Part shown: in pieces, positions 24,648 to 39,300 of the stretch | How the letters are laid out: each line of letters opens with the position of its first letter | Numbering within the stretch: position 1 is the first letter of the stretch | NCBI GenBank assembly: GCA_020310875.1 | Contig: CM035427.1 | Coordinates: forward strand, 87,754,230-87,818,229 | Source of the DNA: Ceratopteris richardii | Lineage: Eukaryota > Streptophyta > Polypodiopsida > Polypodiales > Pteridaceae | Direction: 5' to 3' | Length of the DNA: 64,000 nt | The notes under the pieces: generated by a model | What the model was told of the DNA's origin: nothing | The model's input: only the letters and a program-made list of their open reading frames with translations | Databases searched by the model: none | Position numbers and translations under genes: made by a program

Positions 24648-27600
24648 TGTCGGAAAGATTTCCTCACTTGAATTCACATATGGATAAATAAAAATGTTTT
24701 GATTCAAAGTTGAGTAGTTGATATCTCTTTCACATATTCTTTAATGCACTAATCTTTTCTCTTGGATACCTGCAAGAAAAAGATGATAATATATTCAAAA
24801 TGGAGGATTAATTGATACTTTAATTTAACTTTTCACTTTATACCTATTATATGTTTATAAGAATGTGTATATGATCATAAGAGTACATTTAGGAGAGAAG
24901 AAAGGAGAATTTAAGTTTGATTATATGTGCCAATGATTATAGGGTTGAGTTTCTATATATATGTGAAATACACTCAATAGTGTATGTGTTCATATGGCTA
25001 TGAGAGTGAATGATAATGTGGATTTTATGCTATGTGTATGTATTTATATATGAATATTTAAAAGATACTTAAGTGCACATCTGTGTCTACGAATTTATGA
25101 AAAATTACCTACCTAAACATGGGTATAATAAAGGTTTGTTCTAGGTGATTAGATCCATGTTAAATGTGCATTAATAAAGATTTTTATATGTCCTTAACCT
25201 AAAATGCCTAAATTATTTTAAGATCATATATAATTAACAAGTTTCATATTTTAATAGGTGACTTTGATATTTATGTTTAATTATAGTTAATAAAATTAAA
25301 TATAATATAAGTTAAATAGATAAGTAATAACTAAGTAATTAAATTATAAGTTAAAAGAAATAATATTAAGTAAATAGATAAAATATAATTGATCTAATTA
25401 TTTAATGTAATAAAATTCTACGTGTGTTTTTATCTATATATGTTTATGTGTTAGTTTACTAGTGTGTTAGTTAATAGTTAACATTAGTATGCATGATAAC
25501 TAACTAAGTTAACTAACTATAAGTCGGTTATATGCATGTTCATGAACTTATATATATGTGTCTGTATGATTTCTAGGGGGGGAATGTTTTTTTTTTAGGT
25601 GCGTACGGTTAGAAAGACGAAGAGGGGAAGAGAAGATTGGACGCTGGAGAGAAGAAGGAACTGGCTGCAGAACTGGAAAGAAGAGGCGGACTCGTTCTGG
25701 AGGGGGGGGGAGGGAATCATCGGGCTGAAGTGTACGATCAGAGAGCTGTTGCATTTTCTTCAGAGAAAACAATCAACAGATGATCGCTGCAGAGAAAAAG
25801 GAGAAAAGAAGAACTCATTAGAGAGGATATCGGAGGGAGGGCGCTGATGATCAGGGGGAATTGAAGGGGAATAGGAGGAAAATTGTGCTATCATGCTGAA
25901 GATTGGAGGGCCATATGACAGAGAAAAAGGCACGCTGATTATCTGAGAAAGAGGAAGTGTGATTGCAGTGAGGAAAGGAGATCGAAAGAGTCCATTCACA
26001 CGTCTGAAACCGGCAATGATGCTCTGAGAGGTAGGAGATGATAATTTCTACAATACTCTGGTGTGCAAAATCTGATGAGAGAGAAAAAAAAAGCATATTC
26101 TCAGAGATGGGAAAATTCCGTTGAATAGTAATCATCCTCAGAGATTGGAGCGTCGTTGATCAATGATCATTCTTAGAAATTAAAAGCGCTGTTGATCAGA
26201 GGAAAAAGGAGGGGCGCATCTTATAAGAGGAAGGTACAGAGCCATAGACAAGTGCGTAGTCAATTTCAGAGAGGAGAAAGGGAGAGAAAAACTCTTATCA
26301 ATGCGAGTGAATATGATGTGTTGAAGGGCTCTTGGTGGCTGGAGTGCTTCTCTCGGAAGGGGAAAATGTGCAGACACTTCTCATCTGCTGCATCGAGCTA
26401 TGCGAGAGGTCAATCATAGATCTATGTGACGACAACGATAACAGAAGAAGCTAAATGATGATGTTGATGAAGATGATGTGCATATATGAGTTGTGAGTTA
26501 ACTGATGATTTGATCTACTTCAAACCTTTCTCGGCATTTAACGTTTTATTTGTTGAAACGAGGTATTAATTGATGAAGAGCCATACGAATGATCTGGCGT
26601 GCATACGTGATGTTCTTGTTATAATGTGAATTGATTTTGAAGAAGCTCCAGTTCTCAGAGATTGGCTTTGTTGATTATATTTGGAAAATCCCTTGAAGAA
26701 TTGTTGTACTCTGACTCTGACAAAATTAGATATTTTTCATGATATCCAGCATCTCCTCGACTTCTAAATATATGAAGTGTCATGGAGTTTGCATGTAATA
26801 GGGCAACCTGAGTTGAAGTCGCCCATCCATTGCTCACTGAGAATAGGCTAAGATCATTTCGTTGTTCACCTTGATTTATGTTCTATGCTTTCTGATCACG
26901 GATTTAATGGCAGATGTAGCATTCGACTGAAAATCTCTTCCATATTTTCGTAAGTAGCAGTGGATCTTAAATAATGTTGAATAAGGTTAAGCATTTGTAG
27001 GCTTCTACTTAAAGCTAATTGCACCTCTGCTTCCCATCCAAGAAAATAGGATTCTTTAATCAGGGTGTTCTTTTTTCTTTATCGGATGATGATTCTTATT
27101 TCATTGCACGATTGTTCATGAAAGATCACACAATAAATAAACCTCAAGAATTGAGTTCCATTCTCGTGTCGAAAGCATATCACCATTAAGGTTTTTGCTT
27201 TCTTCATTGCAGCAAAAATGATTAGGATATAACATACGGCCTGAGATTTAATACAAGAAGATTCCACCTTGTGAGTCATCTGATGCATATAAAAACCTTA
27301 TTGTCCTTTGAATTTAAAGATTTACGATGTATAAAGGAGAATTTTAACTCGAGGTTGAAAGGCTTAGCATGTGTTGTTCTTAACATCGAAGACTTAATGT
27401 ATGCATGTGTTTTTTTTTATGATAGTAAGGATTTAATATCATCGAGAAGTTAGGCTAATTTCTAATAAAGAATTAAGTTTTGTGCCTTACAATGATTCTG
27501 GCTTACTTTTCTGAACAACTTCCTAGTGATTTGAAATAAAGTGCAATGATTTCTCATGATAAAGGATGCATAAATGAAAATCAAGATTCATCGTCATTTG

Positions 27601-27770
27601 ATTCATATGGAACGAAAATCCTTTTGTTCTTCATAAACGAGTTTGTATGTAAGTTTAATGTATTATGAATTCTTTGAATCTCCATTATACCTGAGCTTGC
27701 TCCAAGCACCCTGTGTGCGTCGTTAGCAAGACGGTTGACTTGATCCACCAACCGATACGAATCGCTTTCA
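24648..27770 (+). repeat. Gypsy LTR-1 (5' of Gypsy element 2)
   Basis: This LTR starts TGTCGGAAAGATT, like the other LTRs of the lineage, and ends TCGCTTTCA before a primer-site remnant (ACCAGACGTGAAA). Its last 90 bases (AAGCACCCTGTGTGCG...TTGATCCACC) match the ends of the LTRs at 29472, 39185 and 43397. Its body is largely different from the LTR at 39185-42951. At about 3.1 kb it is large. No gene is visible in it; short ORFs at 25.5-26.4 kb are GA-rich and unconvincing. Confidence 0.75.
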
Positions 27771-28179
27771 ACCAGACGTGAAACAACGGCACAGGAGGAC
27801 AAGTATAAACACTTTCCCTTTGATTGCATATGCAATAGATTGGTTTAGGTTACGCGATTGCAGCAGCATGAGGTGGTCATCTTGCATAGGAAGGATTCAC
27901 AAACCTTGTAATTCCCTGGATGTTGAGGGCTGAGCTTATGCTCTGAGCACCTCCACGGGAATAGGCAAGTAGCTGAACCTCATCTCTTCACCCTTACCAT
28001 CAAGTACTTGAAGAAATACGTTTGCACACACATCAGGATTCTTTGTATTACGCATTTATTGCTCAATAAATATATATTTGAAAATTTCACATGCACTATA
28101 GCTTCTGCATCAACTGTCAGGTATATTTTCTAAACTTGAATCTGTTTGTTACTATTTAAGTAGGCTTTAGGAGAACTTA

Positions 28180-28415
28180 AAATATTAGGAATTGTTAGAT
28201 TTAAAATTAAAAAAACAAAAAAATTTCATTTGAAAGTTAGAATCTATTTTTCATTAAAATATTAGGAATTGCTAGATTTAAAATTCAAAAAGAAATTTAT
28301 TTGAAAAGTTAGTATCTAGTTTTCATTAAATTATTAAGGATTGTTAGATTAGCATAATTTCAGTTTGAAAATTCAACAAGAATTTTCATTTGAAAATTAG
28401 TATCTATTTTTCAAG
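28180..28415. repeat. Three imperfect tandem units in the Gypsy 5' UTR
   Basis: A unit of about 75-85 bases (TTAGGAATTGTTAGATTTAA, later GTTAGTATCTATTTTTCATT) repeats three times with variation just ahead of gag. No equivalent is visible upstream of gag in element 1, which is truncated there. Confidence 0.75.
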
Positions 28416-29471
28416 AATTGTTTAAAGGTTTTAAACTTAAATAAAACTGGAACCAAACAATGTAAGTAGCTTGGTAAGAGAACAAAAAACTAAAGTACAA
28501 GAAGAAATTAAAGATTATATTAAAAAGCTTAAGTCTAGTTCTAACATACATAATAAAATGGATGAGTTATTTAGAAATATGATGTCAGAAATCCAAGGAC
28601 AGAAAGTAGTTGAAGCAATGTTAAAAGAAAAAGGAAAATTCACTGGAGTTAATGCAACTAGTTATTTAGACACTTTTGAAGATCTAGCAAAACTACATGG
28701 TTTACGAGTAACCAAATGGGTAACATTTTTAGTAAGACTTGCAATAGGTTTAGCCATTAGTGTAATAGAACCTCATAGTGCACTTGAGTGGGAAGAATTT
28801 AAAAAACAAATGCATAAAGAATTTTACTTAGAAGATTATAGTCAACACATTAGGGAAGGGTTTATGAAGTGGCTTAACACTCCCAAGTCCCAAATATGCC
28901 TTACACAACTACATGGTGAATTTATGAAGAGATTTTCACAATTGCCTGAGCAAGATAGGACTGCACTTACACTAGATATAGTTCTTTATTTCCCAAAAGT
29001 TTTACCTACATATATTAAAAGTGAAGTAGAAAGAAGACTAGAGGACCCTGGGAAAAGATATGGTTTAACGGAGGACTGGGCAGTTCTAAAACAAGTAGTA
29101 GAAGTAGTAGCACAAATGAAACAGAGGCAATTATTACTATATGATATGAATTTAAGTTTTCCAACAATAGGACCAACTACTCAAAATCCTAAAATTAATA
29201 TAAATTCTAGTACAACTGAGAAAACGTCAACATCTAAAATTCCTAGTGAGTTACAGTTTGAAATACTATTTAATAAATTAGATAATATGATGCAGATGCA
29301 TACGAATATATCGAAGGAAGTGGCTACACTTCAAAACACAGTTCATTCTTTAACTAGTCAAGATAGAACAATTTTAGGACCTCAATTTACTCATGCCCCA
29401 CAAATAAATCCTATACCTATAGCACCTTTAGTGAATCAACCAGTAGCTCAGAACAATGAACAAAGAGGCAC

Positions 29472-32400
29472 TGTAGGCACGAAAGCGATGGCCGGTGGAT
29501 CATGCCAACCGTCGATAATACGGCGCACGCAGGGTGCTTGGAGCAACCTCAGGTAAGGGAAATTCTTATAACCAAGGAAGATTCTAAAGAATCATAATCT
29601 TAAGAAATTTAGTAGATTCTTGAAAAGCTCATCATTTTATCAAAACTCGATGTTCCAACGATCTACTTTGGCAATTACATCATCATCATATTATTTATCA
29701 ACACACATAATTATGCGAGGGACAAAAAATTGTTCGACTTTTGGAGTTTCAATACTTTTCTAAAGGTAAACATATAATCGATTTATCACTTGATACATCT
29801 GGATTGTAGCTATTTTGTAAACCACATATGAGCTTCTCTAACATTATTTCATAATGATTGTAAACGGTGATTAAGAGGGTGCTGAAATAAATATTTTGTT
29901 TTAACCTTCTGCTTCTATATGTGTCAGAATGTGGTTTCATAGAGCAACACACTTTCGAAAAAGTATTAAGTTTTTGTTACTGAAACTTACATACTCTAAG
30001 TTAAGGTCATAAGCAACTTTCAGTAAGCAAATAATCGAAAGTCCATATATACAATATCATGGGAGGTTAAATCAATGGCACTACTTTTCCGAGTCAAAGT
30101 AGAAACAAGCATCAAATCAGAAACTAAGGAAATAAATAGATGGCACTATCGTCGAGCTATCGGTCTCTAGCTCTATGCCAAATCTCCACGATTGAAGACT
30201 TATCCTTAATTTATTTGACAATGAATGTGAAATTGCAGAGAGTATATTGTCACATCGATTATATGTAATTTCATTACATAGTTTCCGCAAACTCACGTGA
30301 TGCAGAAACTCAAGAAGAACATTGAAGGTTTCTTCAAATCATAATTTATGTTTCATGTTCCATAATCAATTCGATCTTTAGTTCTCTAGAAAACTGTATG
30401 TTCTCGTTTTTTCGCTCTCAGTTCTCATGAACAGGAGATCTCCTTTTTACTTCCTTCAAAAATACTTTCACAAGAAAATGTTCCAACTAATCGAATGAAC
30501 AGACGACATAATGTTTACCGAAGGAAAAAGGAAAGAGTACAAGTAATATCGTTGGCATTGATTGCAAATACATCATGAAAGAGAAGCGGCAGGTTTAAAA
30601 CTTCTCAACTTGATGGGCACAAGGAAAAATTTGAGACCATTGAGCTTAATCATCAAGAATCAAGTACTCTCTATGATATTATAAATGTCTCTAAGTCATG
30701 CATTGTAGGGATAAAAAAAAAAACTCATTCTATTATTGAACCTCACAATTATCAATGTCAATAATGAAGCTTATTTGAATATCCAGAAGAAGAATAATCA
30801 TCCTCGTGTAATTGAGAATTAGGGTGCATATTTCTGTACAAAAATCTTCACTATTCAGATCTAATGTCACTTTCTATGATGGTCAACGCGAATGCTTCTT
30901 CATGCTTCCTATGAGCATCCAAAAACTTGTGTTCCAATTATGAGGAAAGGAAATTGAACACACAGATAAATCATGCGAATGTTCTTGCGCATCTATAATT
31001 ATTTGCGTATGTTGCGAGATTTTATTTTTCTCATAAAAAAAATGTGTCTTTTAGAGATGATGTGCCGGTTTTAAAGTTAAGCAGTGAGCTTAAGCTTCAC
31101 GAGTGGTGATACATATAGTAGCGATTACATAATCTCACTCTCTACAGTATCTGAGGTGCAGAAGGTTACTCAGATTTTGTATAGGCTAGTTGCAAAGCGT
31201 CGCTCTCTATCTAAACGGACAAAAAGCATCACATAACCGACAGTTTAGTAGCCTGTAGCAACTGATAGAAGAAATGGAGAGATTTTTGTCAGTTATTGAT
31301 TTTAACTAATGCATTTTAACTGAACGCAACGTCTAGAAACCATTTCCTAAAACCTTTTGATCAGTTTTTTTTTTTCCGCATGAATCTATAAACTTTAAAA
31401 ATGTAAATTCAGTTACTAAAGCATCTGAACAGAGTCATGCGGGAAAAAAATTCAAACAAATAAAAAGCAACATTAGCTAAGAATAACTATCAAAACTTAG
31501 CATGGAGAACATGTCACCCAAAACAGAACAGTATTCCATCATTCACATTATTCGTGACATTTGCATAGCAATTTGTATCTGTTGATAGTAGAAAACCCTC
31601 CAATCTCTGTATAAATGCAAAAGTATATCCAAATTCCTATCGTAAAGTATTCTTCGCAATCTACTTGAGCTTCAAAAGTGCTGAAGGGCTATCACAATGA
31701 TGGTTGATGATGAACTGTAGAAATGGAGAAGCGATGATGTATAAACAGGAAAAACCAAATTTGTGCGCGAACTCGAGATAATCAATCTTTCGTTCATACA
31801 TAACATGAAAATCCAATATGCAATCGTTTTGGTTACCAAATATTATTCAAACTAATTGGAAATCACCAGCGTTATGATTTATCACAAAGATTCCAATAAG
31901 CAAACCGATTCAAATCAAGAAAGATCTCAGCGTGCAAAAATCAATCCAGCAATCATTTTCCTCAAGCATAGGTTTAATTAGTTGATCAACTTATTGTGCG
32001 TCATCATGTATATCAGTTTCATCCATAACAGTCCTCCACTTTTGCATCGCAATTCACGATCATGTTTTCAACCTGTTATATTCTCGAAAAAACCCAAAAA
32101 CAAACAATATTTCATGCGTCCTTCATCAATATTACCTTGATTTAATTAAACCTTTTCTGGAATTCTTCAGGCCAATAGGATTTTTGTGATACTGGCGCAT
32201 TAAAAACGATGGTAAAGGTGTGTTCAATCTGTACAGCATTAAAACATCCATGCAAATCTAAAGTGCCGCATTTAGTTCATAGAATTTTAGCCATCGCCCA
32301 TTCAAAATAAACGATAAAACTTAATTCAAACAATTACGAACATATACATTGAATGGTTAAACAAGGCGCTAACCATATCTGTTGCGCAAGCTCTCAATAG

Positions 32401-33332
32401 TTTGTATCTTCAAATCTGTGCGGCAAGTATCAACACTTTTCACATCTTCCTCTGTTTGAGTTCTCAGCATTATTGTCATCTCGGCATCCACTTTTACTCT
32501 TCTATTTTTCTGCGCAGCAGCCAATTTTTCTTTTCTTGCAGCCGCCAAACCTTTAATATGCCTCCCTTATCCTAAATGGTCTTCAAACAGTGTGCACGAT
32601 CAGCCACACCAAACTGTTGCGCAAGCTCTCAATAGTTTGTATCTTCAAATCTGTGTGGCAAGTATCAACCCTCTCAGACTTCTGCATGCAAACTCTTTTG
32701 CAGCCCCAGTCCTCCCAGAAAGAAAATAGAGAGCTCCTCCTCCATATCAGCATGGACCTCCGTGCCAGATAATGAACAATAATTTGGCCTTTTCTGTAGT
32801 GTGCTCAGAGCCGTCCTTTTGTAGATTTCTGCTATCCTCCTCAATGATCGACCGAGCCTTCCCTCAGAAAACGGAACGTGGCCTACTTTTTCCATTCCAG
32901 TGAGCCTTCATTCCCTTCATATTTTGCATGTCTGCCACGTCCTTTATGATCAGCATTCTGTACCCTTCGATCGAGATCCCCAAGACTTGGAGTTTTCGTA
33001 CAAATTCATCAGAAGCTGCCCATTCTTCAGTGGTTGCATGCACCGCGTATTGCATGCTCTTGCAAATAATGCTTACCATCCATATTTACTGGCCTTTCGT
33101 AACTACAAAAGTTCTTTTCTTTGAGCCTCTTCAAATTTGTTAAGAAAGGTAAGCTCTATTAGGAAAATCAAGCTTTGTAGAAGTCATGCTTTGGGTAACT
33201 CATGAAAAGTAACTCATGAAAATATATGTATAAAGCTCAAAAATCACTGATTATTAATCTTCTTATTCTCTAAATGAATGAGTTATTTTCTTTGATTGTC
33301 TTCTCAAGTGAGGAGAGAGAATCTCTCCGACA
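29472..33332 (-). repeat. Gypsy LTR-2, solo, inserted in the gag of element 2
   Basis: Read on the minus strand it begins TGTCGGAGAGATT (33332) and ends CCTACA (29472), with the family tail GGTTGG...TTGATCCACC variant next to that end. It is about 3.86 kb, with no primer site or coding region attached, as expected of a solo LTR. Gag of element 2 resumes directly on the other side, and GCAC occurs on both flanks (a possible short target duplication). A direct repeat of about 60 bp is present at about 32378-32437 and 32609-32669. Confidence 0.8.
32674..33079 (-). other. Coding-like block inside solo LTR-2, function unknown
   Basis: The minus strand of this part of the LTR has a more gene-like composition than its surroundings and reads as peptide-like stretches (for example GISIEGYRMLIIKDVADM). 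I recognise no family. It may be a captured host fragment or chance. It lies wholly within an old LTR, so I treat it as fossil sequence. Confidence 0.25.
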
Positions 33333-36300
33333 GCGCACCCACCGGACAATGTGTTTGGTACGACTCTACTGAACATATGTCTTATGCCTGTGAATCTTTA
33401 AAAGAGGCAAAAGAAAGAAAAGTAGTAATTAATATTGATAAAAAACTATGTGATTACCACACCCACCTACCACTAGCAATAAGTTGGGGAAAAGGTGGAA
33501 TACAAAATATATATAAAGCACAAAGAAGCTCATCTGGAGTTAGATTAGAATGCGATGAGAGTGATCTAGATAATGAAACATCAAACGAAACTAAAAATTA
33601 TTCAATATAAGCATTAATAAAAGCTAGAGATGATATAATGAATAAAACAACATGGAACTCACCTGTAGATCATTTCTCTATCTTCTTGCATATTGCAAAT
33701 GTGGAAGAAAAGAGAAAAAGGGATGAAACTCAAGATTTATATGAAACAAATCAAAGAATAACTAGAAAACAATTAAGAAAAGAACCTAAAAATATACAAT
33801 TTAATGAAAATACAAATTTAGATTCAAATGAGCAGAAAAGAAGAGATATAAGGGAGGTCAAACAACCTGAGACATCAAACAAACCTTTAGAATCAAAGCC
33901 TAGTGAATTAAATTCAAAGACTAATGAAGAAACAGATAAAAATGAGGGAAAAACAAAGAAACCCAAAAGAATTCCAAAAGCTATTTTAACTTCAGAACTA
34001 GAACAAAAAAATGACACAAAAGAAATACTGTATGATATTCTTTTAAAAAGTCAAGTGACTATGTCACTTGAACAATTATTTACTATAGCTAAATTAGAAT
34101 TTAAAGATAACTTTATTAAAATGATTAAAAGAAAAAGATTTCCATTAAATACTGATACTGAAATGCATGACAATGTAGATGTATCTCATATTTCTAAAGA
34201 TTCTTTTTCTAACTCTTATGATGAGGAAGAAAGTGAAGAATATGTTAATAAAAAATTTTAGGATCAATTCTTCTAGATAATATACAGGAAAAATCTGAAA
34301 GCAATTACAAAAAGAGCTTTTGGGCTAGGGGAACACCTGAGATCAAAGTAAATTTAGGAGATAGGAAAAATTCATGTACAGCTTTAGCTTTACTAGATTC
34401 AGGTTCAAAAATTAACGTTATATCAAAAGAATTATATGATAAATTTAGATGACCTATAGATAAACAGCATGGATGGATTATGAGAATAGCAGACAACGGA
34501 TGTGGTGCACTTCTAGGAGCTTGTGCAAACATTTCAATTTCAATAGGTGGAATAAGTGAAACATTTTACTTTTTTATACAAGATAATTGTTCTTATGAAA
34601 TCATCTTAGGACAACCCTTTATCTGTGAAACTCGAATGGAAACAAAAATAATGGAAGACGGTTCTGCATAAGCTAGATTTAGATCAAAAGATGATTTACA
34701 ATCCTTACAAGTAATGACTGTTAATCCAAACCATATTAGAAATAGAGAAAAAAATAGGAAAACACCTATCAGATCAAAAGAGAAGATGCATGAGAGTCAC
34801 CTACCTCTTAGTGATTCTAGAACATACTTCGATCAGAATTTTTACTAGACACCATTGTTGAGCGGGACAACAGTGGTAATTGGTTTGAAATCTTGCAAAA
34901 ATGTGTACATAAAATATATATATTTTTTATTTATTTAATATCTTCAAAATTATAAATTTTAAATAGTAAAGATATTCCTAGAAAAATAATGAAAAAATAT
35001 GAAAAATATTTTAAAGATAAAGGATATATGTCTATAGATGAAGTTATTGAAAATATAATTGAAACTTCTTTTTCTTCTACTTTACTTGAAGAAATTAATG
35101 AAACCTTACATGATGAAAAATTATTATAAGTTATACTTTTGGACTCATTAAATGAATATGAATTAATTTTAAAATTTGTTTTTGATTTTCATGAAGCTAA
35201 AATTAATACAAAGTATAAAACAGTAGATAAAAAAGTGAAACCTGTAGCTCAAGCTTTACTTGAAGGAAGTGACCAGAAAATAAAACAAGTGGCTAATGAT
35301 CCCATCTTACGTGATATTTCAAAAATAGGACATAATTTTACTGATGAGACTATTAAATTGATAAAAATAGGAAATAAAGATTCTTTTTTACTGCCTATTG
35401 AACGTGAATTGTTTCATGAAATGATAAGAAAACATGGAAAAGCTTTTTCTCTTTATCATCATGAAATATAATGTATTGATTCTAGACTAGTATCTCCTAT
35501 GATTATATTTACAGTTGCCCATATACCTTGGAATCTTCGCCCTATACCAGTTCCAAAGGCTCATTTACCTGAGCTAATGAAACTGCTTAAGGAGAAGATG
35601 CATATGAAAATTTTAGAACCTTCCTCCGCACCTTATTCTAATAGATGATATATTGTTCTTAAAAAGAATTATAAACTTAGATTTATCCAAGACTTACAAC
35701 CCGTAAATAAAGTTACAATTAGGAATGTGGGAATTGGCCCTATTGTAGGAGAATTTGTTGAAGCTTTTGCTGGGCATTCTATCTATTCTATGGGTGATTT
35801 ATATTCAGGTTATGATCAGTTCCAGCTTGCTACTGAGAGTAGAGATATTACTATGATGAAGACTCCTTTAGGATTAGTTCGTATGTGTACTCTTCCTCAA
35901 GGAGCTACAAATTCGATAGCACATATGATGAATGCAATGAATATGGTTCTTCATGATTTTATTCCTAATATGACCATGCCGTTTATAGATGATATTCCAA
36001 TTAAAGGCTGTGAAGAAAAAGAAAAAGATGAAACATTAGATTCTTTAGGATGTAGGAAGTTTGTATCTAATCATATTTTAGATTATGAGAAAATACTTAA
36101 AAGATTTGAACAAGTAGGATCAACATTTTCCATAGAAAAAATAGTTTTTGGTGTTAATGAAGTTCTAATTGTAGTACATTTATGTGGTTACTATGGTCGT
36201 AGGCCTTATCCTCCAAAAGTAGACACTATAAATAAATTATCTGAAACTTGTAAGAATATTAGTGAGGTTAGACATTTCTTAGGAGCTTGTGCTTTTATGC

Positions 36301-39300
36301 TATTTGGATTCCACATTACGCCCATGTAGCTAATCCATTGTATGATTTACTTAGGAAAAATAGGAAATTTAAATGGACTGAAACTCATGTTAAAGCAATG
36401 AAGAAATTAAAAAGTTTACTTTCTAATGCACCTGTTTTAAAACGTGTAAATTATTCAAATACTAAACCAATTATTACTAATTGTTCTTCTCCAGATATAG
36501 GAATGTTAAGGTGGATATCTTATATTAACTTTATTAATCCTGTTTTAAATCATATTTCTAGAAAAACTACCTTTGTTATAGATATGCTTTCTAGGCTAAG
36601 TTTGAAGATGATGATATGACTGAAACTAAATTATATGTGATTAATTATATTTCTGATGTTTATGTGTATGAAAAATTTAATCAAAATGAGTATGAGGGAA
36701 TTTGGTATGATATAGGATATTATCTTAGCACTTTGAAGCAATTACCTATTTGGTCTGCTAATAAATTTAGAGATATTAGGAAATGTGCATTTAATTTCTT
36801 TCTAAAAGATGGTTTTATTTTGCGTCATGCAAAAGGAAAAATTAGATATCCTCAATGAGTTTTAGGAAATAGAAATCTTCAAAATAGAGTTATCATAAAT
36901 ATGCATGAAACTCTTTGGGCAGGACATAAAGGCTTCTATGCGACGTATGATAAAATTAGAGAAGCTTATTGGTGTCCAGGTATGTATGTGAATATACATG
37001 ACTTTGTAAGTTCTTGTACTACTTTTCAGGTACATTCGTCAGTTAGACATAGAGAACCTTTGCACCCTACCTATCCTCCTTGTATTCATTACAAGTGGTA
37101 GGTTGATTTAGTGACCATGCCTAAAGGTTTAGATAGGATGAGGTATATAGTTTTAGCTAGGGAAGACTTGACTAATCATGTAGAAGGTAGAGCTCTTTGT
37201 ACTAAAACTACTTATAATGTATGTAATTTTTTGTTAGAAGAAGTTATTTCTAGATTTGGCTATGTAGAAAAGATAGTAGTAGATAGGGGTGAGTTAGATG
37301 CTCAAGAGGCTAGCGAATTCTTTGACCAGCATGGGATTCGTCTGTCTCTCACTACTGCTTATAATCGGGATTCTAATAGTAAGATTGAACGGGATCATCC
37401 TATTGTGAAGGTAATTTCTAAGGCCTGCAATGGTGATAGAGCACAGTGGCCTAGATTTCTTCCTTTTGCACTATGGGCAGACAGGATGACGTATACTAGA
37501 TTTACAAGATTTATGCCTACAAAACTAATGTACTGTCAGAAGCCATTTTTTTCTATCCATACCCAAATTATTTCATGGATGACGCTTCCATGGAATAATG
37601 AGATGACTCGTGAAGATCTCATTTCTGTTAGGATTATGCACTTAAATTTAGGAAATAAAATGATTGAAGAAGCTGTACAAAAAGTTAGAGAATCACGTCT
37701 TAAAAATAAAATCTATTTTGATAAAAAACATAGACTTAGGCCTTATACTATAGAAGTAGATGATTGGGTATTAGTTTACGATAGTACTTTTGATACACAG
37801 TATGATGCTAGGAAGAAGTTAATTAAAAGATGGTTTGGTCCGTATGTAGTTGTAACTATATTTGATAATGGTACATTTAAACTGAGAGAATTTGATGGTT
37901 CTTTATTGAGGAATTTGATTGCAAGGAAAAGAGTTAAACTCTTCAAGAAGAGAAATAATGAAGAATATGAGATTGACAAGATTGATGCTAATGATTATGC
38001 TGATGAAGATGAAGATGATGATTAAAATATCTATTTAAAATCAGGTGAAAAAGTTTTAATTAAAAATTCTTTGATTTTTTGTGTATATGCACTGCATTAC
38101 TGATTGAGTTAAAAGGATATGTTCAAATTTATTTTAAAAGAAATCAAGTAGTATTTAAGATGCTAAATATCTGATATATTTATGATTGAAGCATGAAAAC
38201 TTGTATTTATATGAACTGAATCAGATAGTTAAATAGAAATTTTAGAATTGGAAGCTTGTGGAAGAAATGGTAGCCTTATTATGAATATATGTATATGCTG
38301 AAAATTTTATCCATTAGTAAGTGGGATTTTTGTATCTTGCTATTTATTCCTTATGAGTTCTGACCTCTAAATGAAATTCAAAAATAAAACTTCATACCCA
38401 ATTAGCATATATGTATGTGTTTGTAGTTGGTACGCTATGTTGGGCTAGTAGGCGGGTGGAACAACCTTGGTCGGGTGATCAAGGCCACGAGCTGACGCTA
38501 GTTTCATCATAGGCCTAATCTTTATGTTGTTATGCGCCTGCATGGGTCGGTAGGTAGGTGGAGTTACTCTGGTCACGCGGATAGAGCTACGAGCTGACGT
38601 CGATTTCATGTAGGGCTGACATAGTTTTGTCGTGTGCTATGACGGGTTGGCAGACAAGTAGAATAAACTTGGCTGGGTCGACAAGTCTAGGAGTCGCACC
38701 CAATTTCGGTATAGACCGATTTGTTAAAAATAAATAAAGAGCTGAGTTGGGATGAAGTAATAAAGCAAAAGAAAAATGATATGAAAAAAAAAGAAAGGAA
38801 TGGAGAGTCAGACCATTGGAAATAAAAGTAGGAGGCATTTAATTCTATTAACTGATGACAAAGTTTTGGTATATGCTATTATGCAAGATAAGTTACTTAT
38901 TCCAAGCAAGTTACCTGAACAAAAGGACTATGACACTTATGATTTATTCTTATAAATCCTTGTTTAAATATGGATTCAGAGACATAACATGATATTTATA
39001 TGACTTACATCTACTTTGTTTTTTTTAAATGATTTGTACTAATCTTTTTAATTGCACAAAGTATGAATGCATGATAAAATAAAACATTGAAAATTTAAAA
39101 ACTTATTTTCAAAAGAATTTGATATGTTCCACTTGAATTTGCAGGTTGGCCCATCCGGACGATGTGCAAGTTTAGTGGGGCGGATGTCGGAAAGAATTTA
39201 TTCCTCTTAAAATATTATTAAAAGTTAAAAGATTATTTGATTGAAATAAGTTTGAATAATTTATGAAAATTTTGACTAATGTTTGATTTTAATTTTTGCA

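Larger units (their letters stand above)
27771..39184 (+). mobile_element. Gypsy element 2, internal region (broken, holds a solo LTR)
   Basis: The degraded tRNA-Trp primer site is at 27771. Gag starts at 28471 and continues to 29471, is interrupted by a solo LTR, and resumes at 33333 to about 34260. Protease (LLDSGSKINVIS) lies at about 34370-34670, RT at about 35400-36330 (GDLYSGYDQF, FIDDI), a shortened RNase H at about 36290-36600 and integrase at about 36900-37640. A GPY/F module (RWFGPYVVV) lies at about 37810-37960, followed by an acidic tail ending at 38025. The 3' UTR and polypurine tract run to 39184. Roughly ten breaks are present. It is close to element 1 and less damaged in the second half of pol. 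Confidence 0.92.

Noticed and set aside
25599-26419. Plus-strand ORFs of 75-95 residues in LTR-1
   Set aside because: GA-rich composition, no recognisable domain and no partner in other LTR copies.
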